From RPRB01 sp035501615 (lineage in GTDB: Bacteria > Myxococcota > Myxococcia > Myxococcales > Myxococcaceae): 64,000 bases of DNA. Location of the stretch: the NCBI GenBank assembly GCA_035501615.1, contig DATJVY010000155.1:3245-67244 (forward strand). Reading direction: 5' to 3'. Below are positions 15,823 to 24,060 of this stretch, piece after piece (position 1 is the first letter of the stretch; every line of letters begins with the position of its first letter). A program made the position numbers and the translations under genes. The notes beneath the pieces are model-generated. The model made no database searches, was not told where the DNA came from, and worked only from the letters and a program-made list of their open reading frames with translations.

Positions 15823-17157
15823 GTGCGCCCCGTCCTTCTCCCCGCGCTCCTGATGCTCGCCGTCCTCACCCCCGCGCAGGCAGCGCCGGTGGTGGAGGCC
15901 GAGCCGTCACGCCTGGTGCTCGGTCCGCGGGCGCGGGTGGAGATCACCGTGCGCAACGCGGGCCCGGCGCTCCACGGCGCGGTGTCGATGGGGACGCTCA
16001 CCCCCGGCATCTCGGCCGGCGACTTCGTCCGCTTCTTCTGGACTCCCCCGGCCGACGCGCGGGCCCCGGCGCTGGTCCTCTTCGCCTTCTGGACCGGAGA
16101 GGCGCCCACCCTCTCGGACATCACGGTCCTCGGCCTCCCCTGCGCCGGACGGACCGAGCTGTCGATCGAGACCGAGCCCGGCGCGCGGGTCACGGTGGAG
16201 GTGGCCGGAGCCCGCTTCGGTCCCAAGCGCGCGGACGGACAGGGCCGGCTGAAGATGCCGGTGGAGGTCGGCCCCAACGCCCACGAGGCACGGGTCATCG
16301 CCGAGCTCTCGGACCAGAGCAAGATCCGGGTGCTGCCGCTGAACCTCCCACCCTCGCCCTGGCTCCTGGCGGTCACCCCGGACCAGAGCCTCGACGGCGC
16401 CCCGGTCCATGCGCTGGTGGTGGTGCCGGACAGCGAGGAGTCGCCCGGCACCGAGCTGGTCGCCGAGGGCGCGCGGGGGGAGCGGGAGCAGGAGGCGGGG
16501 CGGCGGCTCCTGGTGCGCGTCACCCCGGAGCGCTCGCAGAGCGAGGTCCGGCTCGTCGCTCGTACCCTCGACGGCTCGGTCCGGGCCGAGACCACGATCG
16601 ACGTCGTCCGGACCGTCCCCCAGCCGCCCGAGCCCGTCCCGCCGCCTCCGCCGCCACCCGGCGGGTGGGTTCTCGGAGGCGCCATCGGAGGGTACGTGGG
16701 CGGGGGCTCGAACGCGGGTCCCCAGGGCGCCGTCGTGCTCGGCTACGGTCTACACGAGCTCCCGCTGGTCCTCGAGCTGGAGCTGGGCGTCCGGGTGCAG
16801 TCGATGAGCACGCAGGTCGGCACGCTGGGGGTCCAGAAGTCCACGCTGGTGGTCGTTCCCATCGAGGCGGCCGTCCGGTGGGAGGCGCTGTCGGCCGGAG
16901 CCTTCCGGCTCGACGTGCGCGGCGGAGGCGGGCTCCTGGTCGGCAACCACGCGCTGTCGAGCACCTTCGATGCATCGTTGAACGAGGGCGCGCTGGGGTG
17001 GGAGCTGTTCGCCGCGGTGCAGGCCGGAGTGCAGCTCGGGCCGGTGGAGCCCTACCTCGAGGTACGGGGCGCGATCTCCCGCGTCACGACCGACCACCTC
17101 GACGCGCATCCCGGTGGTGGCATCTTCTCGGTCGGCGTGCGGGGGATGTTCCGGTGA
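15823..17157 (+). CDS. Exported envelope protein with C-terminal beta-barrel-like domain
   Basis: A 444-residue secreted protein. The N-terminus LLPALLMLAVLTPAQAAPV is a signal peptide with cleavage after AQA. Residues ~20-265 are beta-rich and look like immunoglobulin-like repeats (VEITVRNAGPAL, VTVEVAGARFG). A polyproline linker (PEPVPPPPPPPGG) near 275 joins a C-terminal ~165 residues of alternating strands beginning GGAIGGYVGGGS and ending SVGVRGMFR. The final aromatic/Arg pattern is typical of outer-membrane barrels. I chose the GTG because it exposes the signal peptide directly. It is coupled to the next lipoprotein gene by a GTGA overlap. Exact family not recognised. Confidence 0.75.
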   Translation: MRPVLLPALLMLAVLTPAQAAPVVEAEPSRLVLGPRARVEITVRNAGPALHGAVSMGTLTPGISAGDFVRFFWTPPADARAPALVLFAFWTGEAPTLSDITVLGLPCAGRTELSIETEPGARVTVEVAGARFGPKRADGQGRLKMPVEVGPNAHEARVIAELSDQSKIRVLPLNLPPSPWLLAVTPDQSLDGAPVHALVVVPDSEESPGTELVAEGARGEREQEAGRRLLVRVTPERSQSEVRLVARTLDGSVRAETTIDVVRTVPQPPEPVPPPPPPPGGWVLGGAIGGYVGGGSNAGPQGAVVLGYGLHELPLVLELELGVRVQSMSTQVGTLGVQKSTLVVVPIEAAVRWEALSAGAFRLDVRGGGGLLVGNHALSSTFDASLNEGALGWELFAAVQAGVQLGPVEPYLEVRGAISRVTTDHLDAHPGGGIFSVGVRGMFR

Positions 17158-17834
17158 GGGCCGCCGCCCCGCTTCTCCTCACCGTCCTCGCCGCGTGCTC
17201 CGGCGGGAGCTTGCCCGTGCCCACGGTGGTCTCGGTCGATCCCTCGACGCGCAAGGCCTCGAGCAGCGGCCCGGTGACCATCACCCTCGGCGCGGTGCTG
17301 CCGACGAGCGTCGACTACGGGTCCGGCACGGCGACGGTGGACGACCGGCTGACCCTCAAGATCGGCGCCCAGACCTTCGGGCCCTCCCGCTGGACCGATG
17401 CCGGCGTCGTGACCGACTTCCTGCCCTCCATCCTCCAGCCGGGAGACTACGACGTCACGGTCACGCTCGGGGACGGGAGATTCGCGACCGCGACGGACGC
17501 GTTCCGGGTGACTCCGGGCGACTGGCCGACCGGCTACACCTTCGACACCATCCCCAGCCCCCAGTCGTCGGGCGTTCCCTTCGAGGTCACCATCACCGCC
17601 CAGGGCGCTCCGGACGGGGGCTACGGGGGGACCGTCTACCTGTCGGCGTTCACCGCCCCGGGGAGCGCGAACCAGTCCCCGGCCCCGATCAGCCCCACGG
17701 TCTCGGGGCCGTTCGACGGCGGGGTGAGGACGGAGACCGTGACCGTGACCGTGGACCACGCCGACCAGTACCAGATCCAGGTCTTCGACCTGGCGGGTCA
17801 CCGAGGGACGTCGCTTCCCTTCACCATTCGCTGA
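17154..17834 (+). CDS. Lipoprotein with IPT/TIG-like beta repeats
   Basis: A 226-residue lipoprotein. The signal (APLLLTVLAAC) ends in a lipobox, cysteine near residue 13. The mature part starts PTVVSVDPSTRKASSSGPVTITLGAVLP, resembling IPT/TIG immunoglobulin-like folds, and continues with further beta-strand segments (YDVTVTLGDGRFATATD, VTVTVDHADQYQIQVFD). The GTG start overlaps the stop of the envelope protein gene by 4 bases, so the two are made together and may interact at the outer membrane. The last 37 bases overlap the convergent pseudouridine synthase gene. Function unknown. Confidence 0.75.
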   Translation: MRAAAPLLLTVLAACSGGSLPVPTVVSVDPSTRKASSSGPVTITLGAVLPTSVDYGSGTATVDDRLTLKIGAQTFGPSRWTDAGVVTDFLPSILQPGDYDVTVTLGDGRFATATDAFRVTPGDWPTGYTFDTIPSPQSSGVPFEVTITAQGAPDGGYGGTVYLSAFTAPGSANQSPAPISPTVSGPFDGGVRTETVTVTVDHADQYQIQVFDLAGHRGTSLPFTIR

Positions 17835-18514
17835 CGGAGCAGCGCCGACGCCCGGGCCATGTCGGGCGGAAGCGGCGAGCGCACGTCCAGCGCCGGGAGC
17901 CCCTCGGACGCGGGGAGCACCAGCCGGGCGGCGTGGAGCGGCGTCCGGTCCAGCACCACCGCATCCGAGTCTCCGCCGAGCACGCGCTCGGTGACCGGCT
18001 CCGCGCGCCCGTACTGGGGGTCCACCAGCAGCGGCGCCCCGGCGTGACGGAGGTGGACGCGGATCTGGTGCGTGCGGCCGGTCGTGGGCCGCGCCTCCAC
18101 CAGCGACACGTCCCCGAACGTCTCCAGCGGAGACAGCTCGGTGACCGCGGGCTTTCCCTCCTCCCCCGGCCGCGCCACCCGCATCCGCGCGCGGCGGGCG
18201 GGGACCAGCGGAACGTCCACCCGCAGCGGCCCCGGGAGCGGAGGCGAGACCAGGGCGAGGTAGACCTTCTCGGCTCGCCCCTGCTCGAAGGCGAGGCTCG
18301 CCGCCCGGTGGGTCGCGGCGTCCAGGGCGAAGAGGAGGACACCCGAGGTGTCCCGGTCGAGCCGGTGGACGACCCACACCGGCCGCCCGAGCTGGGCCTC
18401 GAGACGGGCGCGGAGGGCGGGACCCGCGCCCTCGGTCCGACCGGGGATGACCGGCACGCCGGGCGGCTTGTCCACCGCCACCAGACCAGCCCCGGACCAG
18501 AGGACGGGAATCAC
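17798..18514 (-). CDS. RluA-family pseudouridine synthase
   Basis: A 238-residue single-domain pseudouridine synthase. The catalytic motif HRLDRDTSGVLLFA contains the essential Asp. Other family blocks are VDKPPGVPV near the N-terminus, VYLALV, and TGRTHQIRVHLRHAGAPLLVDPQYG. There is no S4 domain, as in the RluA/TruC group, so the rRNA or tRNA target position cannot be assigned. It is the last gene of a minus-strand unit after the M16 pair and overlaps the previous gene by 4 bases. It also overlaps the convergent lipoprotein gene by 37 bases. Confidence 0.93.
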   Translation of the reverse strand: MIPVLWSGAGLVAVDKPPGVPVIPGRTEGAGPALRARLEAQLGRPVWVVHRLDRDTSGVLLFALDAATHRAASLAFEQGRAEKVYLALVSPPLPGPLRVDVPLVPARRARMRVARPGEEGKPAVTELSPLETFGDVSLVEARPTTGRTHQIRVHLRHAGAPLLVDPQYGRAEPVTERVLGGDSDAVVLDRTPLHAARLVLPASEGLPALDVRSPLPPDMARASALLRQRMVKGSDVPR

Positions 18515-19866
18515 AGCACGTCGTCGGCGGAGAGCACCTCCACCGGGCCGAGGCGCTCCAGCTGGGGCCGGAGCCGCTCGGCGGGCCCGACCACGACCGT
18601 GACCGGCGCCTCGGGGAAGCAGTAGCGGGCGGCGGCCTCCTGGGCCGCGGCGCGGGTCACCGCGCGCACCCGCTCCCGGTAGCGGTCGAGCCAGTCGTCG
18701 CCGAGGCCGTAGAGCACCATGTCGGCGAGCACGGCGGCCAGCGACTCGTTGGTCTCGGTGCGGAGGGGGAACAGCCCCGCGAGGTAGCGCTGGGCCTTCT
18801 CCACCTCGGCCGGCGTGGGCCCGCGGGCGCGCATCCGGTCGACCTCGCCCCGGATGACCGAGAGCAGCTGCCCGGTGGTCTCCACCTTGGTGAAGCTCGA
18901 CACCGAGAACAGCCCTCCGGCGCGCAGGGTGTCGAAGGACGAGCCGACGCCGTAGCTGAGGCCGCGCTTGACCCGCACCTCCCGCACCAGCCGCGAGGTG
19001 AACCCGGCGCCGAGCGTCACGTTGACGATCTGGGCCGCGAACTGCACCGGGGCGCCGCGGCGGTAGGCAGGACCGGCGACGCGGACCTGGCTCTGGGTCT
19101 GCTCGGGGCGGTCCACCACCACCACCTTGCCGGCGTGCCCGATGCCCGCCGGAGCGGGAATCTCCGTGCTCCGGCCCGGACCGCCGGACCAGGAGCCGAA
19201 CGCCTCCTCGACCTGCGCCGCGACGGCCGCGGGGTCCACCGCGCCCACGACGAAGAGGTGCGCCGGGCGGGGGCCGAAGTGGGCGGCGTGGAAGCGGACC
19301 GCGTCCTCGCGCTGGAAGCGGGCGACCGAGGCCCGGGTGCCTGACACATCGTGCCCGTAGGGATGCCCGGCCCAGGCCACCTTGAGCAACGCCCGGTCGG
19401 CGAGCAGCGACGGATCGTCCACGTCGTTGGCGAATTGCCCGAGGCTGCGCTCGCGCTCGATGCGAACCTCCTCGTCGGGAAAGCTGGGGCTGCGCACCAG
19501 CTCGGCCAGCACCCCGAGCATCGCCGGGAGGTGCTCCGCCGGGGTGGTGAGGGGCACGGCCACCTGGTCCTCGCCGGCGAAGAGGCCCAGCGAGGCGCCG
19601 ACGAACTCGATGGCCTCGTCGAGGTCGTGCGCATTCCTCTGCGCGGTGCCGCGGCGGAGGAGGCGCATCGTGAAGTCGGCCAGCCCCTCCTTCCCGGCCG
19701 GATCCACCGCCGCACCGGAGGAGAGCACCAGCCGGACGGCGACCAGGGGGATGCGGCCGCGGGGGGCCACGGTCACGCGCAGGCCGCCCGGCGTCTCGAA
19801 GCGGTGGAGCTGGAGCCCGCGGGCGGTCCCCGAGCCGCGGGCGCTGCGCTGCTTGGCGGCGTTCAC
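18511..19866 (-). CDS. M16-family peptidase, non-catalytic partner
   Basis: A 451-residue M16 (pitrilysin-like) protein without a metal site. At the position where active members have HxxEH, it reads GLADFTMRLL. The fold is otherwise normal: FETPGGLRVTVAPRGRIPLVAV at the N-terminus, VVDRPEQTQSQVRVAGPAYRRG in the middle, and KRGLSYGVGSSFDT containing the conserved Arg-Tyr pair that binds substrate in the C-terminal domain. Such inactive subunits pair with an active M16 subunit, here encoded immediately upstream with a 4-base overlap. There is no signal peptide, so the complex is probably cytoplasmic. Confidence 0.92.
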   Translation of the reverse strand: MNAAKQRSARGSGTARGLQLHRFETPGGLRVTVAPRGRIPLVAVRLVLSSGAAVDPAGKEGLADFTMRLLRRGTAQRNAHDLDEAIEFVGASLGLFAGEDQVAVPLTTPAEHLPAMLGVLAELVRSPSFPDEEVRIERERSLGQFANDVDDPSLLADRALLKVAWAGHPYGHDVSGTRASVARFQREDAVRFHAAHFGPRPAHLFVVGAVDPAAVAAQVEEAFGSWSGGPGRSTEIPAPAGIGHAGKVVVVDRPEQTQSQVRVAGPAYRRGAPVQFAAQIVNVTLGAGFTSRLVREVRVKRGLSYGVGSSFDTLRAGGLFSVSSFTKVETTGQLLSVIRGEVDRMRARGPTPAEVEKAQRYLAGLFPLRTETNESLAAVLADMVLYGLGDDWLDRYRERVRAVTRAAAQEAAARYCFPEAPVTVVVGPAERLRPQLERLGPVEVLSADDVL

Positions 19867-21149
19867 GTCCGGGCTTCCTCCGGGACCAGCGTCACCACCG
19901 AGCGCTGCGTCGGATCGAGCCAGCGGCGGGCCGAGGCCTGCACCGCCGGCGCGTCGATGCGTCCATAGGCCTCGGGGAGGGCGAAGCCCTTCTTCCAGCC
20001 GCCGAGGAACATCTCGTAGGTGCCGAGGGCGTGGGCCCGTCCGGAGTTGGAGGTGAACTCGCGGAGGAGGTGGGCCCGGAGATTGTTCCGCGCCTTCTCC
20101 ACCTCGCGGGGCTCGACGCCCTCCTCGGCCAGCTTGCGGATCTCGGCGTAGAGCGCCTCCTCGGCCGCGCGGACGTCGGCGTCGGGCTGCAGCTCGAGGT
20201 GGAAGCTGAAGAGGCCCGGGTCCCTCCGCCAGCTCCAGTCCACGCCGACGTTGACCGCGAGGCGCTTGTCGTAGACGAGCGCGCGCTGGAGCCGGCTCCC
20301 CTCTCCCACGCCGAGGATGAACTGCAGGACGTCGAGGGTGAGCGTGTCCGGGTGCACCACCGCGGGCCCGCGATAGCCGATGAGGAGCGACGGCGCGCGC
20401 GAGGGGTGGCGGAGCTCGGCCCGGCGTTCCCCCCGCTGCGCAGGCTCGGCGTCGACGACGCGCGGCGCGGCCGGCCCGGGACGGATGTCCCCGTAGGCCT
20501 TGCGGATGCGTCGGACCAGGGCGTCCGGGTCGAAGTCGCCCGCCGCCCAGAGGACGGCGTTGTTCGGAGCGTAGAAGGTACGGAAGTAGGCCTCGCAGTC
20601 CTCGCGGCGGATGGCCTCGATGTCCCCCATGAAGCCGATCACTGGCCAGCGGTAGGGATGGGACTGGTAGGCCAGGGCGTGGAGCGCCTCGTCCATCAGC
20701 CCGGCGGGCTCGTTGTCCACCCGGAGCCGGCGCTCCTCCTTCACGACCTCGCGCTCACTGCGGAGCGACCGGTCGTCGATGGTGAGCGAGCGCATCCGGT
20801 CCGACTCGAGGTCCAGCACGGTGTCCAGCGCCTCGGCGGCGAAGTCCTCGTAGTACACGGTGACGTCGTGGGTGGTGTAGGCGTTCGAGCGGCCGCCGTT
20901 CGACTCCAGCACCTCGTCGAACTCCTTGGGCCCGTACCGCTCCGCGCCGTTGAACATCATGTGCTCGAAGAGATGGCTGATGCCGGTGATGCCGGGGCGC
21001 TCGTTGCGCGAGCCCACCTGGAAGAAGGTGTAGAGGCTCACCACCGGCGCGTCGTGGTCGGGCACCATGCGGACGCGCAGCCCGTTGGGCAGGCGCGCCT
21101 CGTGGACGGGGAAGAGCTCGGCTCCGGGCTTAGTCTTTCGAGGGCTCAC
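19863..21149 (-). CDS. M16-family zinc metallopeptidase, catalytic subunit
   Basis: A 428-residue zinc peptidase. The inverted zinc motif HLFEH is at 59-63, with Glu62 as general base and His59 and His63 as ligands. The downstream Glu ligand lies in the LDLESDRM region, and FNGAERYGPKEFDEVLESNGG follows as in processing-peptidase-like members. I chose the GTG at 21149 (VSPRKTKPGAEL), the only start close to the M16 homology. It overlaps the preceding small zinc-ribbon gene by 20 bases. With the following non-catalytic M16 gene it should form a heterodimeric or larger protease. Confidence 0.92.
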   Translation of the reverse strand: MSPRKTKPGAELFPVHEARLPNGLRVRMVPDHDAPVVSLYTFFQVGSRNERPGITGISHLFEHMMFNGAERYGPKEFDEVLESNGGRSNAYTTHDVTVYYEDFAAEALDTVLDLESDRMRSLTIDDRSLRSEREVVKEERRLRVDNEPAGLMDEALHALAYQSHPYRWPVIGFMGDIEAIRREDCEAYFRTFYAPNNAVLWAAGDFDPDALVRRIRKAYGDIRPGPAAPRVVDAEPAQRGERRAELRHPSRAPSLLIGYRGPAVVHPDTLTLDVLQFILGVGEGSRLQRALVYDKRLAVNVGVDWSWRRDPGLFSFHLELQPDADVRAAEEALYAEIRKLAEEGVEPREVEKARNNLRAHLLREFTSNSGRAHALGTYEMFLGGWKKGFALPEAYGRIDAPAVQASARRWLDPTQRSVVTLVPEEART

Positions 21150-21459
21150 GGGGAGGAGCCTGCATACCTTCCCCCCGGCGCCTTCGCACCGACTTCGCAC
21201 GCCCTGGGCGCACCGCGGCGAACACGAAGCCGCACCAGACGCACTCCGCCCCACGTGGACCGGGGGGGAGCTCGAGGAGGCACCCCGGGCACCGCTCGGC
21301 GGTCGACGCGGCGCTCGCGGCCTGGGCTCCCCGGGCGCGCCGGCGCGTGGGCTTCTGGCCCAGCTGCCGCTCGAGCGTGCGCATCCGGTCCTCCAGCTCG
21401 GCGATGCGGTCGAGCAGCGCGCTGTCCTCGATTCGACGGGCACGGGCGCGCGTGTTCAC
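21130..21459 (-). CDS. Small coiled-coil/zinc-ribbon protein
   Basis: A 109-residue basic protein. Residues ~12-36 form a probable coiled coil (ALLDRIAELEDRMRTLERQL). Residues ~54-80 hold a zinc ribbon with CPGC and CVWC. The remainder is basic and low complexity. A GTG start fits the beginning of the coiled coil; ATG starts further upstream would add improbable sequence. It precedes the M16 catalytic gene with a 20-base overlap. Function unknown, possibly nucleic-acid binding. Confidence 0.6.
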   Translation of the reverse strand: MNTRARARRIEDSALLDRIAELEDRMRTLERQLGQKPTRRRARGAQAASAASTAERCPGCLLELPPGPRGAECVWCGFVFAAVRPGRAKSVRRRRGEGMQAPPREPSKD

Positions 21460-21527
21460 CACCCGCGCTACGCTGCCAGCGGGGAGGCCCCCCCGCAAGA
21501 ATCCGGACCTCCGCCCCCCCCGACCCG

Positions 21528-23201
21528 ATGCTCCGTCCCGACACCCCACCACCCTCCGACCCCGCGCCCCTTCACGGGGGCGTGCACACCCGTCCCTCCC
21601 TGCCGGAGGCGGTCCACGCCCAGCAGGAGGCGCTGGGCATCCTCTCCGACCGCGAGCTCGCCCGGTTGCTCGACGGGGCGGCACGCACGGCGGTGGAACG
21701 GGCCCGCCAGGTGTTCGTCAACCGGAACCTCCGCCTGGCGAACGTGGAGATGGTGGGGTTCGACATGGACTACACCCTGGCCATCTATCACTTGCGCCGC
21801 ATCGAGCAGCTCTCGTTCGACCTGACGCTGTCGCGGCTGGTGACCGAGTTCGGCTACCCGGCGGAGCTCGGGCTCCTCCAGTACGACCACGGCTTCGTGA
21901 TGCGGGGCGTGGTGGTGGACAAGGCGCAGGGCAACCTCATCAAGATGGACCGCTTCGGCAGCGTCGGGCGGGCCTACCACGGCCTGACCCCGCTCGCCCC
22001 GGAGGTGTGCAACCGGCTCTACCGGAACGAGCGCATCCGGCTGACCAGCGAGCGCTACGCCTGGATCGACACGCTGTTCTCCCTGCCAGAGGCCTGGCTG
22101 TACGCGGCGATCATCGACCTGCTGGAGCGGCAGGGCCGCTCGGTGGAGTACGGCAAGCTCTACGACGACGTGCGAGAGGCGATCGACGCCGTCCACCGGG
22201 ACGACTCGCTCAAGCGCGAGGTGCGCAAGGACATCGGCCGGTACATCTTCCGCGACCCGGAGCTGGGGCCGGCGCTGCACAAGCTCCGCTCTGGAGGCAA
22301 GAAGCTCTTCCTCCTGACCAACTCGCTCTGGGACTACACCGACGTGGTGATGTCCTTCCTCCTCGACGGCGTGGTGAGCGAGTACCCGTCGTGGCGGAAC
22401 TACTTCGACCTGGTGATCACCGGGGCCTCGAAGCCGGCCTTCTTCACCGAGGGGCGTCCGTTCCTCGAGGTGGACGCGACCACCCGAGAGAACACGGTGC
22501 TCGGGGAGGCGAAGTCGCTCGAGCGCTGGAGGGTGTACCAGGGCGGCAACCTGCCGGCGCTGGAGCGGATGACCGGGATCGGCGGGGAGAAGGTGCTCTA
22601 CGTCGGGGACCACATCTACGGCGACATCCTCCGCTCCCGGAAGGCGTCGCTGTGGCGGACCCTCCTGGTGGTGCAGGAGCTGGAGGACGAGATCCGCTAC
22701 ACCGAGGGCCGGGCGGAGGAGATCGCCCGCCTCGGCGAGGTGGAGCTGCTCATCGCCCGGCTGGACGACGAGCTGAACGTCCGCAAGGGACAGCTGAACG
22801 CCCTGGAGCGCCGGCTGGACCGCGAGGAGGTGCCGGCCGGCGAGCGCAAGGAGATCGAGGAGGAACGGCGGAGGGCGAAGCACGAGCTGGAGGTGCTGCG
22901 CCGGGCGCTGCGGAAGAGCACCGCCATCGCCGACGTGCTGGAGCGGGACGTGGAGCTGGGCTTCAACCCCTTCTGGGGGCTGATGTTCAAGGAGGGGAAC
23001 GAGAACAGCCGGTTCGGCTCGCAGGTGGAGCAGTACGCCTGCCTGTACACGTCGCGGGTCTCGAACCTCCTCTACCTGTCGCCGATGGCTTACCTCCGGG
23101 CCCAGCGGGACCGGATGCCACACGAGCTGGCGGGCGCGCCGACGGGGCGGCTCTCACCGCTAGGGAGCGAGGGTCCGCCCAAGGGGGCCGAGCGCGGGTG
23201 A
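21528..23201 (+). CDS. HAD-superfamily 5'-nucleotidase (cN-II/HAD-IG type)
   Basis: A 557-residue cytosolic purine 5'-nucleotidase-like protein. HAD motif I is GFDMDYTLA (D79 and D81). Motif II lies in FLLTNSLWDYTD, and motif IV in VLYVGDHIYGDI. These match the large IMP/GMP-specific nucleotidase group. Between residues ~395 and 465 is a charged helical insertion (DELNVRKGQLNALERRLDRE). The C-terminus keeps the family segment FNPFWGLMFKEGNENSRF. I start it at the ATG at 21528. The open frame extends far upstream only as the antisense shadow of the M16 gene. It is a single gene, divergent from the zinc-ribbon gene and convergent with the methyltransferase. Confidence 0.9.
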   Translation: MLRPDTPPPSDPAPLHGGVHTRPSLPEAVHAQQEALGILSDRELARLLDGAARTAVERARQVFVNRNLRLANVEMVGFDMDYTLAIYHLRRIEQLSFDLTLSRLVTEFGYPAELGLLQYDHGFVMRGVVVDKAQGNLIKMDRFGSVGRAYHGLTPLAPEVCNRLYRNERIRLTSERYAWIDTLFSLPEAWLYAAIIDLLERQGRSVEYGKLYDDVREAIDAVHRDDSLKREVRKDIGRYIFRDPELGPALHKLRSGGKKLFLLTNSLWDYTDVVMSFLLDGVVSEYPSWRNYFDLVITGASKPAFFTEGRPFLEVDATTRENTVLGEAKSLERWRVYQGGNLPALERMTGIGGEKVLYVGDHIYGDILRSRKASLWRTLLVVQELEDEIRYTEGRAEEIARLGEVELLIARLDDELNVRKGQLNALERRLDREEVPAGERKEIEEERRRAKHELEVLRRALRKSTAIADVLERDVELGFNPFWGLMFKEGNENSRFGSQVEQYACLYTSRVSNLLYLSPMAYLRAQRDRMPHELAGAPTGRLSPLGSEGPPKGAERG

Positions 23202-23264
23202 CGCGTTCGGAGGGACAGCCTCGGCGGCCTTGCAGTCTGGATGCATGAGGGGATGGAGGCCGTC

Positions 23265-24053
23265 TCAGTCCTGGCGGAGCGCTGGGACCCGCGCCCAGAC
23301 GACCGGGGCGCTGCGGGACGCGTGCTCGGCTCGGAGCCCGAGCGTCCGGAGCACGGGCGTGTACCGCGCGGCCTTCACGAGGACGACCCGGCGCGCCACG
23401 CGGCGGGCCTCGGCCAGCGTCTCGGCCGTGAGCGGCGACGGATCGGCCAGCCGCCGGAGCATCTCGAACCCGGGCTGGGCGGCCAGCGCGCGGCCGAACA
23501 TCGGATCGAGCAGGACGGCGTCCACGCTCCCCGCGGGCATCTCTCGAAGCAGCGCTCCGGAGTCGCCCTGGCGGACCTCGATCCCCGCGCTCGCCGGGGA
23601 CGACTCTCGGCGGAGGGTCACGTCGGCGAAGACCGCCAGCGGCAGGCTCGACTCGACGCCGAGCACCGAGCCCCCGGGACCGACCAGCCGGGCCGCGACC
23701 CGGGCGTCCTGGGCGAAGCCGAGGGTGGCGTCGAGGACTCGCTCCCCGGGCGCGAGCCCGCCCACCCGCTGGAGCGGGTCCTCCGCGCGGCCCTTGGCGA
23801 TCTCCTTGAGCCGCAGCGCCGCGAGCCCCGCGCCGCCCCGCACGTGACCGAGCCGATCCCAGAGCGAGACCGCATCCTCGCCGAACACGACCAGCGCCCG
23901 CGCCTGCCCGAGGAGTCCTCGCACCGGGGCCCCGGGAGGGCGGAGGAGCAGGGGGAGCCCCCACCGCGCGGCGCAGGCCTCGGCCTCGGCCCGGAGGGTG
24001 CGGTCGGTCGACCCGCTCAGGGCCACGGCGAGCGGATGGGTGGGCTCCGTCAC
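23265..24053 (-). CDS. Class I SAM-dependent methyltransferase, RsmJ-like
   Basis: A 262-residue methyltransferase. Motif I is VLDATLGFAQDARVAARL, followed by the acidic VLGVES strand. The catalytic-type motif VLLDPMFG near 180 and VVLVKAARYTPVL near the end resemble RsmJ, the 16S rRNA m2G1516 methyltransferase, but the N-terminal ~85 residues differ. The target is therefore a guess. I chose the GTG at 24053, 7 bases after the diguanylate cyclase stop, with GAGGCGG upstream. It is the third gene of the ftsB operon. Confidence 0.75.
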   Translation of the reverse strand: MTEPTHPLAVALSGSTDRTLRAEAEACAARWGLPLLLRPPGAPVRGLLGQARALVVFGEDAVSLWDRLGHVRGGAGLAALRLKEIAKGRAEDPLQRVGGLAPGERVLDATLGFAQDARVAARLVGPGGSVLGVESSLPLAVFADVTLRRESSPASAGIEVRQGDSGALLREMPAGSVDAVLLDPMFGRALAAQPGFEMLRRLADPSPLTAETLAEARRVARRVVLVKAARYTPVLRTLGLRAEHASRSAPVVWARVPALRQD

Positions 24054-24060
24054 TGCCGCC

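Noticed and set aside
20031..21527. In-frame upstream extension of the HAD 5'-nucleotidase
   Set aside because: The extension lies antisense to the M16 peptidase, is not conserved-looking and would add ~500 non-domain residues; the ATG at 21528 is adequate.
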